A DNA stretch of 64,000 nt from assembly GCA_029449235.1 (NCBI GenBank), contig JANATG010000005.1:558001-622000 (forward strand). Direction: 5' to 3'. This stretch comes from Linnemannia schmuckeri. Lineage: Eukaryota; Mortierellomycota; Mortierellomycetes; Mortierellales; Mortierellaceae. Below are positions 33,266 through 44,700 of the stretch, piece by piece; positions within the stretch are counted from its first letter, which is position 1, and the number at the start of each line of letters is the position of its first letter. A program made the translations under genes and the position numbers. The notes beneath the pieces are model-generated. The model was given only the letters and a program-made list of their open reading frames with translations, made no database searches and was not told where the DNA came from.

Positions 33266-35586
33266 ATGTCGACCATATACACACCTATACCTGTCACCAT
33301 CACCTTTCAAAGACCAAAATGCTTCTGTGGTTACACCGCCGTATCCATCTACCCAGATCCTATCACCGCACCATCATCGTCAGGAAGTGACAAGGACCTT
33401 GTACTGAAGAACAACTGGGTTTATGAGTGCCACTTTACTCCAAAACAACGAGGCATGGTCAAACCGGATATTTGTGGCGACTGCGAAGAAGCGCGGCATC
33501 GGTCAACCCGCAAGTCCGACGAGCTTATGGTAAGCAAACTGCTTCTTGGCACACCTGTCGTTTCTTTTGTGACTCCTTTTGTTAAAAAGTGACTTTACCA
33601 TATGCCGATTTTTAATCTATTTGACTTTGTGTGTGTGTCTGTGTGCGTGTGTGACAGGGGTCAAATACAACACCCACAGAGTATGAACTACACCCATCAT
33701 CATCTCAGAATTCAACCACAACAGCCACAACGACAAACAAAAACACCAAGAAACCTCGCCAGTACAAGAGACATATGGCCCCCATGCATGACAAGGTCGA
33801 GCTCTGGCCTCGACCAACATCATCCAATCATCCCTCCACAACAATACAAGACAACGACAAGGAGACACCCATCGGAGCCAATATCGACTACCCTTCGACA
33901 TTCTACGGTCTGTCCCCGCTGGACCACCTCCGAGTGTGTGGGTTTCATATGCACGCGCTTGAATGGCACCATATGCAGACTGTAGGCATCGATCAGATCC
34001 TTCGACTTTCAGAGAAGACACATTGTCCGGTGTTCAACTTGTCAGTCGTTCGGTGGTTGGGCGAGCAGATAAGGAAACCCGCAAAGTCGACCGGTACCAG
34101 TACTAGGGTAACTACCAGGACAAACACCACAGGGACACAAAGCAAGAGCAAGGGCAAGGACGCCATGTCGATGATAATGGGGATGGACTTAAAGCTGTTC
34201 CACAAGATGGGCTGTCTCTGCAAGAAGGAGGCTGCTCTGGTCAGGACTTCTACTCTTCATCCACCAACGCCGTCGTCCTCTTCCCTCGCCTCCTCCAGTC
34301 GCCGGGGAGCTACCACTACGAGTTCGGTGCAGCAGGAGAACCAGTTTTGGATTGCCTGTCGGGCACGTGCAGAGGCCAAGTCAAGTTTTGAGATTCTTGA
34401 TCGTGGAGGAAGCAGTGAATGGGGGAACAGGAATATTTTCGGGCTCCATGGGACGACGATTGCATCTGGATCTGGATCTGGATCTGGATCAAGCAGAAGA
34501 GGAAGGAAGATGGTTCCTGCAGGGATAGGGATGGGAGTACCGGGTCAATTTTGTTCATTCGCTGTTCCGTTGGAGATTGCCAACTTTGGGCACAACCGGG
34601 CTCCGATCCATTCCCAAGTCGAGACCAACACTTGGCTGTCCCATTGGCTCTCGCCTCCTTCCGCTCTGTCACTTTCCCACCCTCGTCCTTTTTACATTTC
34701 GACTATTTCGAAGCAGACTGTCTCGGCTGTCAAAGGATCGCCAACAGCGGGGTGGAAGTTGCATCAGCCCGTCATTTCTTCGCAACCAGGACAGCTCATG
34801 ACTATGCGCTATCTTGAGCATAATGGATGGCCGTGGTCAACCCCATTTCTCTACAGTGGAGACAACCAGAGTCAGAGTCAGGAGCGAGGTAATAGAGACC
34901 ACAACAAGGACGATCACATTCGCCAACAATTTGATCGTTTGAAGGAGGACCCTCGACACACCAAACAGGTTCGAGAAAAGTACAATCTCGAGGGACTTGA
35001 CGTGGAGTTGCAGGACGCGCTGACACGACATGTCAAAGTACTGAAGTCAAAGATGGGAGTCAATGAGGGGGGTTATTCGATAGAGATGCAGGAGGATAAT
35101 TTGGGCAGTCGATTCTACAAAAAGATTGACATGGATGCCATCTCGACTGTCAGCTTGCAGCTGTGCAAGGACTGCAGAAAAGGTGTACACGAGTTCTGTG
35201 TTATCCCTCGTCATCGCCACGACCACCACCACTCACCCCCTTTGCCATCTCTGTCGCCGCCGCTCTCTGCTGAATCGGTGGACCACTTGATACAATTCGA
35301 CGTGGACATGGATGTGTATACGGATGTTGTAGTTCAGGCCGAGGCGGAAGGTGATCAGGAGCTGGAGCGAGTTGACAGGGACCTGGAGGAGGTAATGACA
35401 CGACATGCGGAGCGGGTTCAGCGGATTATGGAGGCTCGCTCATGGCTGATCCCATTCTTTTTACAGTGCGAGTCGTGCGAGTTGCGATGGAAGGATGTGG
35501 ACGTAATCCCCTGCAGCCATATGTTTTTGTGCGGACAATGCCTTGACCGCGTCGAGTTCTACGTTGTCCCTCATACAGTGCTATAG
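33266..35586 (+). CDS. Split GRF-like zinc modules plus RING-like C-terminus, paralogue 1
   Basis: Exons 33266-33529 and 33658-35586 give 730 residues. I do not recognise the family. Conserved Cys sites come in order. Module A: PKCFCG (C19, C21), NWVYEC (C55), a C70-x2-C73 pair, then VCGFHMHALEWHHMQ (C182). Module B: GCLC (C274, C276), FWIAC (C322), FCSF (C387). The CxC...aromatic-x-C...C-x-F order resembles GRF zinc fingers (nucleic-acid-binding, CxC-FYxC-CxFF), but with long insertions. A Cys-x2-Cys-x7-Cys site follows (LCKDCRKGVHEFC). The C-terminus has C692-x2-C695, C707-x-H709 and C713-x2-C716, the front part of a RING, ending before the usual last Cys pair. No signal peptide or membrane segment. 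The start was chosen at MSTIYTP because the CT-rich leader ends there and the paralogue aligns. A tandem paralogue starts 462 bp downstream with an intron at the same place. Confidence 0.7.
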
Positions 35587-36048
35587 GGTGAGCGTAAGCT
35601 TTTCGATCATTGGAAGTAGATGGATGATGATAATAATAATGAAATAAAAATGAGAGACTTGAAGATTAGACTTCTCTTGTTTGCTTCTCTTTCTTTTGAA
35701 CAAGAGGAGGATGGTCAAAGCACCCATTCGAGCTCCTCTCTTTTCTCGGGTGTTTACTTCTTTCTCTCTCGCTTTGTCCCCCCCCTTTTTTTTCTGTCGA
35801 CTCGTACGTGCGTGGCGACGCAGCGGCGCATTTTTTTTTTTCTGTGTAGACCACCATCCATTCACCCACATGACCATTATTTTCCACACTTATGCACTCA
35901 TTGCTCTCATCAAAACAGTGCTGACCCTTGGTCACATACAAATGATAAAAAACTGGTTTGAAGGCATTCTTTTCACTCCTTTGCGCCTCTTTTTCACCTC
36001 TTTCACTCCATCCTCCCACCTCCCCTACTCACACTCCCACTTCAAAGC
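35587..36048. other. Spacer between the tandem zinc-module paralogues
   Basis: 462 bp without a gene, containing an AATAAA-type signal and then CT-rich + strand sequence before the second gene. Confidence 0.6.
35643..35648 (+). terminator. Candidate polyadenylation signal
   Basis: AATAAA about 57 bp after the stop codon of paralogue 1. Position fits a cleavage signal; fungi often use looser signals. Confidence 0.35.
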
Positions 36049-36411
36049 ATGAACCTACCCAAGTCCACATCCTCTCCATACTCATCTCCCTCCTCCTCTT
36101 CCTCCTCCTCTTCTTCTTCTTCTTCTTCTTCTTTAGAGGTACCGGTAACCCCTATCCGAGTCGACTTCGCACGACCAAAATGCTTCTGCGGGTTCACATC
36201 CATCGCCGTCTACCCAGACCTCTCGTCCTCCTCCGCATCCGATTCTGTAAGGAAGACCAACTGGGTCTACGAGTGTCACTTCACTCCCAAACAACGGGGC
36301 ATGGTCGAGCCGGACACTTGTGAAGACTGTGAGGAGGATCGACAACGGCATCTGGTCCGTGTAAAAGGAGTAAGTTCACTTGTTTATTCTTGTTCTTTTT
36401 ATAATGATGCG

Positions 36412-36445
<34 letters not shown>

Positions 36446-38737
36446 TAGATAGAGGGCGTGTGAACTTGCTGAAAGTCTGTTGTTGTTAAACATTCACCCT
36501 TTTTTTATCATATTTCATAGCATGCTGTGAACAGCAACTGTACTAGCAACAGTCACAATACCAAAGAAGACACGCCATTGACGGGAACGTGTTTGGAGGA
36601 CAATCACAATTCATCTGGAGCAGGAATAGCAGGGGCAGCAGGGAAGAATTATCCTGTGAGGATACGGCACCGGGCAGAAAGGTTCGACCAAGTAGAGCTT
36701 TGGCCAAAGGGATCCTCTGCCACCATCACCACTCGACCAACAAAAACAACAACAACAGTCGGAGCAGACATAGGAAACCCAGGCATCTTCCTGGGACTGG
36801 GTGCAATGGATGGGATGAAGGTGTGTGGATTCCATATGCATGCACTGGAGTGGCATCATATGCAGACTGTCGGCATCGACCAGATTTTGGACCTGGCCAA
36901 GTTGACCGGATGTGAGGTCTTCAATATGTCGATCATGCGGTGGTTGAGCGATTCGGTCAGACCTCTCTCCAACACTTTTGTCAGCATTGGCATCAGTCCT
37001 ACTGCTACCTCTACCAACAACAATAGAAGCAGCAGCAGCAGGATATCGAGTAGCGCGACCAGCAAGAACGATCTCGCCAGCAACAGTATCGCAGGGTTGA
37101 GTCTGAAGTTGTTTCGAAGGATCCAGTGCCACTGCCGGAGAGAAGCAGTGATTGCCGTAGCGTCGAAACCCATCCCACCAATACCAGTATCATTCCGTTC
37201 GACAATAACGACGACGACGACGACGACGACGACGACAAGGGCAACAACACAAACAATAGCAGCAAAGGAGAAGAAGAAACATTATGTGGTCGTCTGTCGA
37301 GGACGAGCATATCAGGACCCATTGTTTGAGATTTGTGACCGACCATTGGAAGGGGACGCGTTCTATGGGTACTACAATCGGTCGTGGATGCAGCCCGGAG
37401 GAACTGTGTCATCGTGCTCTTTCTGTATTAATCTCGAGATTGCAATCTATGGACATGCGGTCGAGGCCGTTCACAAGTGCATTCCTACCACCCCTTGGCT
37501 CGCTCAGTGGCTCTCGCCTTTTAACAAGGTTCTTTCACGCCCGTCTGCGCAGCCTATCCCTACTTCACGGTCCCCTCGCATTTCTCGTCCCGTCTCTGCT
37601 GCTCCTTTTTCTTCGTTTTCTTCTTCACGCATGTCTTCTGGCCGCACTGGAGCTTCTTCACCTCGCTTGACAGACCAGATGGTGTCGACTATCCAGAGAT
37701 CCTTAAAACTCAGCGAGACAACTAGGCAATTGTCCAGGAAAACAACAGACACCAAATCACCGACTGCTCCGACGACAACGACGATTCCAGTAGGACCACC
37801 ACCATCACGCCTTTTGACTGCCTGGGACTTCAGGGCATCAGGACATTTGCCGAGGACCTCTTTATCAGCGTCGATACTTTCGAATGCAGGACTGATGCAG
37901 AAACAACAACAAGCACCGCAGGACGGTACCAGGAAGAGGACAACAATGACGTCAACGAAAGGTGTTAGTAGACTGGTAGAGTTGGATAGGAAGTTGGAAG
38001 AGACTGTCGCATGGCATGTCGCCAAGGTGACGTCCATCATGAAGGATGCTACCCAGAATTATCGTTCAAGTTCTTCATCGATACAGGACTATTCATATAC
38101 TTGGCAACAGTACAGCAACTATAACGAGTTCGACATGACGGAGTATCCTGGTATTGCTATGCATCTCTGCCAATGGTGCAAGGACAACGCTCGGGATTTT
38201 TGTGTCGTCCCAACTCTTAAGAACCAGCCAGATCTTCCTTCACGCGCCAGTAACTCCAGGTACACTGCTACCATGACTAACGGGGATCGTAAACCTGGCG
38301 CTGCTGCTGCCTCTGTCGATTGCACCCTCCCGCCATCACCACCCCGATCCCCTGACGAACTCATGTATACGATTGAGTCGGATGCAGACAGAGACAGAGT
38401 CACGTACACGGAGCTGGAAAGGGTCGACAGAGAATTGGAACGGGTGATGCGACGACACGCGGCAGAAGTTCAAGAGAAGATGGAATCGCGATCTCGCTTT
38501 TTACCGGGTTTGTTACTCTGTCGAGGTTGTGAGTTTCGTACAACGACGACGTGGAATAGTACTGATGGTACTGATGTTGATGTTGGTGATGGGGGTGAGG
38601 GTCGGGATGTGTTGCCGTGTTGTCATGCATTGCTGTGTATTGACTGTGTAAATACGGTGGAGTTTTATCTCGTGCCCCGGACCACCACCGCTACCGCCAG
38701 AAGCTCTTCTGGGTATGGCTATGGGCTGTATGAATAA
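36049..38737 (+). CDS. Split GRF-like zinc modules plus RING-like C-terminus, paralogue 2
   Basis: Exons 36049-36369 and 36521-38737 give 845 residues. It shares with paralogue 1 all Cys sites and long identical blocks: RPKCFCGF, NWVYECHFTPKQRGMV, DCEE, VCGFHMHALEWHHMQTVGID, a CHC/VVVC/SCSF module B, LCQWCKDNARDFCVV, LERVDRELERVMRRHA and VEFYLVP. Differences: an N-terminal run of about 14 Ser, a Thr run in module B encoded by ACG/ACA repeats (37205-37240), a longer Ser/Pro middle, and an expanded acidic loop inside the RING-like part (C-x2-C, then about 30 residues, then PCCHALLCIDC). The C-terminus extends past VEFYLVP with a Ser/Gly/Tyr tail. The intron (151 bp) lies at the same position and phase as in paralogue 1 and holds a 28-bp poly(A). 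Function unknown; nucleic-acid binding or ubiquitin-ligase activity is inference. Confidence 0.7.
36416..36443. repeat. Poly(A) tract, 28 bp, inside an intron
   Basis: A run on the sense strand of the single intron of zinc-module paralogue 2; absent from the corresponding intron of paralogue 1. Confidence 0.85.
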
Positions 38738-40575
38738 TTCTGTGAGCAATTATTGGGCGAGCTATTGATGGATGCGTCTGTCGGTGATTAGGTAGGAGGA
38801 CCCTGACGTGGCAGTGTAGGGAGGTATTGTTTTCGATGGTCAATGCTTCATGACGTGCTAGCAGCTCACATATGTGGCAGTGTAGGTGTAGGGTGGAGGT
38901 AATGAAGGGTCCAATGCTAGGTGGCAGTGTGCGTTGCTAGTAAGGTTTTAGGTTTTTTTTTCAGGGTCCTTCTTGGAGTTCTTTTTTGCTGTGCGGATGA
39001 GTGTAGGCAGGGTGTTGTGGAGTATGAGTAGGGAAGGAATGATTAAAAAAACAGAGCGCGCCGTAGTTTCTTCGATCACTTTGCAGAACGCGTCATGGCT
39101 CATGGGTCATGGATCGGGCACCCGATTTGATGTACATGGAATAAATTGAACACATATGTCCGCTCCCTCTTCGCGCTCTTGTTCTCAGCAGAGAATGTTC
39201 TCTTTTTTGCTCATCAGATCTCAGACTTTCGCATTATAGTGTTCATGTTTTCCTTCTCTTTGCTTACTTCATGATCTGATCTTTTATGTGTGTGTAATAA
39301 AGAAGAGACAAGGAAGGGAGCAAAGAGAAGGACGAGAATAGGTGCTGATGCAGGTGGGATGTCGATCTGTGCACTATCTACGACACTGCCTTGCACTCCC
39401 TTCCTCTCCTTCTCTCAGTCTCTGGCTCTTTCTTTCCTCCTTGTGCCCCATGCACCACACCAGCCATAGCAATCAGAAACGAACCCACAGTAATCTGACA
39501 TGTTTGTGTGTTCGGGCGGGATTTGAAATTGATAATTTCTTTTCATTCATTCACGAGGTTTTGTGGAGTGGGATAGAAGCATCCTTGACAAGTGGGATGA
39601 GGGGGCGAGAGAAGGAAGGAGGCGTTGTTATTTACAACATAGTGCGCAATCTAGCTCTTGTGCTCCGTACCTTTGTGTTTATCTGCATATCCAATAAAGT
39701 AACTTGAACCAATTGATATCCTGCATTCTCTTTTTTTGTGTTTTTGTGTCGTTGGACCCGCACACTTGTTTACCAAGGGTAGTCAGCCATCAGCCCAGCT
39801 TTTACTTTTTTTGTTTCTTTGTAGTTTTTCTTGATTTTTGAGAGCTTTTTGTGCACAAAACAAACAACCACAGAAATCTCTTCTACCCCATGGAGGGGTC
39901 TCCAAAGAGGAGCATTGAGAATTGAGACGAAGTAAATAAGTGTAGAGCAAGGTGAGGGTAGATGCGAGAAAAGAGCAACAAAAAAAGAGGGAGCGCGATA
40001 ATAAATCGATCGAGGACAGTGCACTGGTTTAATTTTCACGCGTTGAGTGGGTAAATAAGAACTAGAAAGGCCTTAGTCATGAGCATGCTGCTTTTCTCTT
40101 TCTCCTTCTTTTTCGCATCTGAATTTGGATTATTCTTGAGAGCAATAAACATAAAAAAAAAAGTGCCATGAGCCAGAAACCTGAAGAAAACAACGATAAA
40201 TGAACGAACACGAGCGTACAGTACTGTACAGGAAACCCTTCTGCTTTTTTCAATTGAAGCGAACATATATGCGAACAAGATGAAGAGTTTTTTTTTTTGT
40301 ATGAGAAATTGCCCCCTTTTGGGTTCATTCGATTTTTATTGACCAGCAAAGAAAAAAAAAGGAATAAAAAGGTAGGTAGCGTTATCGTACAAAAAGATTT
40401 AAAAAAAGTGTATGAACGAGTAAAGAGTAGGAAAGCTGTAAGAAAGAGAGATGAAAGATAGAAAGGGCTGCAGAGCCAGAATCGACACTCGAAACCGGTT
40501 ATGTTGAACTTCTAAAACTCTCTTTCCAACCACTTCCCTTTTCCAACCACGAGAAAAAGAATGCTATTAAGCAAT
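38738..40575. other. Intergenic region between zinc-module and LPMO-like genes
   Basis: 1.8 kb without a recognised gene. It contains three copies of GTGGCAGTGT just downstream of paralogue 2; the rest is AT-rich with short homopolymers. Confidence 0.55.
38808..38940. repeat. Three dispersed copies of GTGGCAGTGT
   Basis: The decamer occurs at 38808-38817, 38874-38883 and 38931-38940 in the same orientation; the first two extend to GTGGCAGTGTAGG. They lie in the probable 3' region of zinc-module paralogue 2. Confidence 0.7.
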
Positions 40576-41262
40576 TTACTTGATCTCGATATCGGCGCAA
40601 GAGGTGTACCACTCGTTCTTGTTCAACATCCAGCGCCACTGGAGGAGGTAGATACCCTTGGCACGGACGGGGACCTTGAAGCATCCACCGCAGGCGCGAC
40701 GGTCCTCGTTCTTTCCAGAGTTGCAGTTCTTGTAGGGCAAGCGGGCAATGGTGTTCTTGAGCAACTCCCGCTGGGAGATATCCTTGGAGTTGCGAGACTT
40801 GGACAAGTTGATCTGGACCATACCGTTGGGCTCGTTCTTCTTGGCATGGTTCTTGGCGGGCCAGCGGACACAGAGGGTGTCGCCGACAGAGGTGACGGTC
40901 ATACGACCGTACTTGCCGCCGTAGGCCTTCGAGGGGGGGTTGGCACGGGTCTCATCAGAACCGGGCTCGGCACCAGCCTTGCGGTTAGAGCAGGCCAAGG
41001 CAGAGTTGGGGTTCTTGTGGACCTGCTGGTAGTGGCGGTTAGGCCAGGCAGAGTCGAGGGAGCCGAAGGTCTTGTGGAGGGGGAAGCGACGGGCGTAACC
41101 AGTGCACTTACCGCCCTTGTCGGACCAGTCCTGCTTACCGCCCTTGTTGAACTTCCAGTCGATGCAGTCAGCCCACGAGTGGGCCTCGGCCTGGGGGGTG
41201 TACGAGGAGAAGACGGCCAAGGTGGCAACGACGAGGAAGGTGAAGGAAGACTTGAGAACCAT
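40576..41262 (-). CDS. Secreted LPMO-like protein with N-terminal His, copy 1
   Basis: Single exon, 228 residues. A signal peptide (1-27, ending QAEA) would leave a mature N-terminus HSWADCIDW. An exposed N-terminal His followed later by His-containing strands is the pattern of copper histidine-brace proteins such as lytic polysaccharide monooxygenases. Supporting features are GDTLCVRWPAKNHA, which resembles the LPMO core strand bearing the second His, and the C-terminal YLLQWRWMLNKNEWYTSCAD, which resembles the Y-x-QW-x-W...CAD(I/V) ending of AA11/AA16-type enzymes. Eight or more Cys (for example the CGGC site) suggest disulphides. A conserved RHYQQ gives another His candidate. The exact CAZy class and substrate (chitin, glucan or cellulose) cannot be told; a non-oxidative copper-binding role is possible. 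A paralogue lies 5.5 kb away on the same strand. Confidence 0.72.
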   Translation of the reverse strand: MVLKSSFTFLVVATLAVFSSYTPQAEAHSWADCIDWKFNKGGKQDWSDKGGKCTGYARRFPLHKTFGSLDSAWPNRHYQQVHKNPNSALACSNRKAGAEPGSDETRANPPSKAYGGKYGRMTVTSVGDTLCVRWPAKNHAKKNEPNGMVQINLSKSRNSKDISQRELLKNTIARLPYKNCNSGKNEDRRACGGCFKVPVRAKGIYLLQWRWMLNKNEWYTSCADIEIK

Positions 41263-41453
41263 GATGATAGTTTATGTAGGGTGGAGAGGAGAGGATAGGA
41301 AGGGGTGGTAAGGGGGTTGGTTTTTTGCGAAGAAGGAGGGAAGTAGGGGTTAGGGTATGAAGGTGGTGGTGCTAGGTAGTATAGCGGTAGGGGTGTGAGA
41401 AGACAGGAATGGGGATGAACGAAGATTTCAAAGACACTGGGGGATGCCCTTTC

Positions 41454-41460
41454 TTTTATA
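41454..41460 (-). promoter_or_regulatory. TATA box of LPMO-like copy 1
   Basis: On the minus strand GGGTATAAAAG lies about 190 bp upstream of the start codon. A strong TATA box fits a regulated secreted-enzyme gene; regulation itself is inference. Confidence 0.5.
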
Positions 41461-41713
41461 CCCTCCTCATTCTTAGGAACAATGCCAGGGGGAAGAACAA
41501 GTAAGCAAGCAGGGCATGTTCTTGGTAAACCATTCAATTTAATCGAGTAGTCAGTCAACAAGAGAACAAGAACAACCAGCGACATTTTTTTTTTTGCCTC
41601 CGGGGAAAAAGATATGCTACAAGAGAAGAGTAAAAACAGATATGACCCCAATCCACTTTTGAATAGCTACTGTGTGTTTGGTGGTTAAACTTGAGAGCAC
41701 TACTTTCAGTACC

Positions 41714-41740
41714 AAAAAAAAAAAAAAAAAAAAAAAAAAA
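41714..41740. repeat. Poly(A) tract, 27 bp
   Basis: Uninterrupted A run upstream of LPMO-like copy 1, about 450 bp from its start. Confidence 0.85.
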
Positions 41741-44700
41741 TAGACAAACAGAAAATACGCAAACTGAGTTGGAGGCAAAGAGAGACAGTAGTACTACTAG
41801 TGCCCTTCGTCTCTAGTATAGTTTTTATTTTTGAGCAATTCATTGGAAGGGCTGAAGGAAATGGAAAGGAGGAAAAGGTCAAGGATAAAAAACAAAAAGC
41901 AGCGAGGAGAATTAACCAATGGCACTCTCTTTACTGGTCGTAACTGAAGCTGCGAATGGTTGTTATTGTCATGGCATTGGTGCAAGAGGATGGATATGGC
42001 AGCATTGCAGTTTATAAAATTATCATGGTCAAGAAAGGAGATCGAGGTCCTAAACGCTAGATTATTCTCCTCTTTGGGTTGAAAAACTTGAATCGGCCAT
42101 TACTTTTGTCCGCAACCCCGTCTGTGCTAAGCTAATACAAACACAGTTTTACCCATGTTTTTCCTCTCTTTGTTCCTTTCCTCACCCATCCACTTTCGCA
42201 CCTTCTCTTCTTGTCATTAATAACAACAAGAAACAGCATGTGCATACATGCACTACCGACCAGGCCACCTCGTCCCGTACAACCACGCACTCTGCCCCCG
42301 AGGAATAACATAATGAATGAGTGGAGTTGGAAAACGGCCACAGGGCACCATAAAATAATAACCCGAGTGCTCTCTTCTCCTCTCCCACCCATCCAATTCC
42401 TTGTAATAAATTTCCTTCTCTTTCAACCGATGATTGACCACAAGTGTTGTGAATGAGTGTGCTCAAAAGGTCATTTGTTCTCGTTAGTTAAGCCTGCTTG
42501 GTACATTTATCTTCGTGCCTGCTCTTCTTGCCTTCCTTTCATTCCTCTCTACCACTCATGTAGTAGTGATAGGAAAGGGTAATGTGTGGTATTTTGTTTG
42601 ATTGAGGTGTGTATGTCTATGTTGAGAGCGTTTGTTGACAATAATGTATCCAGGGGATCAGGCTATCCAAATGACCTCCCTTTGTTCATGTTCTGGACCT
42701 TGCATCTCTCTCCGTTTACCAGATGTCTATGCCGATAGACAAAATAGATAGGACAGACAGACACAAACAGAGCAAGCAACACCAGACAAACAACATAATC
42801 CACTCCTTCAAGACACATGCATCCCAAGAAGGAGATCGCCCAATGTTACGTTTTATTTTTCTTTTCTCGTTTTGATGACAAAATAACCGTTCGATGGTGA
42901 ATAATGGCTCTAACCACAACGGTTACTCACAGACATCTCTCACGCACACACGCACATACACACGAGTATCACTGCTATTTCATGAGGAACAGGAACAAGA
43001 ACAGTAAAGAGAGATAGAGAGGATGGACCCCTGATTTTCCCATCTCAAACCCAAAACATAATCCTTAATTTTGATGTAATGATCCTGATACCTGGTTCTT
43101 GCTCTCCCCGGTAACAAACCACCATGGTGTAGTGGTTTCACTCACTCCTCTTCTACTCTCTCTCTCTATTTGTAGATTCAGACATAGGAGACGATGAAAA
43201 GGACATGATATTGAAAGACTGAGCACAGGGTGAAAAAAGGGGGGATAGGAACTAAGAAAAGCGAGTAAGTAGGCTTAGGGTCCCTGGCATGATTTCGTGC
43301 CTCATGCTGGTCAGCCAAAAACAAAAAAAAACTAGAAGATCTATTAAAACTCGGGAAATGAGATGCATCAATGAACATTCATTTATTATCGCCTCTCCTT
43401 TTTTTGTCCAGACCCTTCATCTTTCTTGTCTCTTTCAACCTCAATGCAATGGTACTTTCATCAAGAAGAAAGAACGAAAAGTGTGGATAGGCATGCGGAT
43501 GGATAACCGTGAGGGTCGCTACCAGCAAATACCATACCACGAGAAAGTACCAACGCACACAAAAGAACGAGAAACAAAAAAAAGGTCCGAGATAAAAAAG
43601 ATTACCCAGGGCAAGGGGAAAGCGAATGGGAGAGGTAGGGACAAGGTTAAAGGCGAACAAGAAAAGAGCGCTAGCACAAATTGCTTTTTCATTACTATCT
43701 TGTCGGCCGTTGGGAGGAGAGCACTTTTCAGGAACGAACGAACGATTGGATGCCCTCTTTTGTTGCCAGTGTTCTTTTGTGTCGATTGGGAAGGAAGACA
43801 GGCCCGACTCGACCTCCATTCCTTACCCACGCACAAAGAAAAAAAAAGGTCATCTATTTTTTAATTTTCTTGGGCCCTTCTTCGCTATTTTCTTCTCCAG
43901 CCCACTTTTGCTGTGGTCAAGTCTCCCCTACAGAGGTCATCCTTCGTTGCGTTGGTTCAATGAAAACAACAAATGCTCCTATCCTTGCCATTCTGTTGGT
44001 GCTTGCATCTGCTGAAAGAGCCCTTTGATTTTGTGATGAGAAGAATGGAAGGACGAGAAATGTATAAGAAAAGAACAAGCGTCCTTGCTCCTTTTTTACA
44101 CTTTCACCCCACCTTCCTCTTTATGAGCACTTTTTTTTATGGACGAGAGATTACACAAACAAGAGGGAGAGGAGCGACGATGAACAAAACCCTAATTGTT
44201 AGCAAACGTTATTTTTTGGTTGGTTGGATTGCAGAAAAGGAAAGAAGGACTCCAGCTCTCTAGCTGAGGCGGCCAAAGGATAATTGCGACTGGAATGAAA
44301 GAGAATGAGGAATGAAGAGATGGTTATCATCAGCAACGACTACCGCAACGGCCAAAAAAAATGGTGTTTGTCGACTACTCTCAGTTCCCTTCATCTCGTT
44401 CTCATTTTATTGTTTGTTGAGCAATTCATCAACGCTAACACGCGTTAGTCTCCCAATTTTCTCTGTCCTACGATAAAAAAAAAAAGCAACCAATCCTTCT
44501 ACCTTTTCCTTTAGCCTGCAACTTTTTTTTTTTGGTCTGCCCCATCTGTCCAATTGTCCATTTGTCCATTTGTCCAGGGATCGAATCCCCAATGGCAGGC
44601 CTAAATGGACACCTCCCCATAATCGCCATCATCCCTATTCGTACAATCGCGGGCTGCTTTGTCTGTCGCACAAATTTCAAATAATCATATCGACTGAGAG

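Noticed and set aside
36049..36130. Ser-run N-terminus of zinc-module paralogue 2 as untranslated
   Set aside because: I kept the upstream Met because it is the only in-frame start before the CFCG site, but translation of the Ser run is not proven.
40561..41298. 245-codon open frame on the + strand
   Set aside because: It is antisense to LPMO-like copy 1, which has a signal peptide and a paralogue; Gly/Val/Leu-rich composition is that of a shadow frame.
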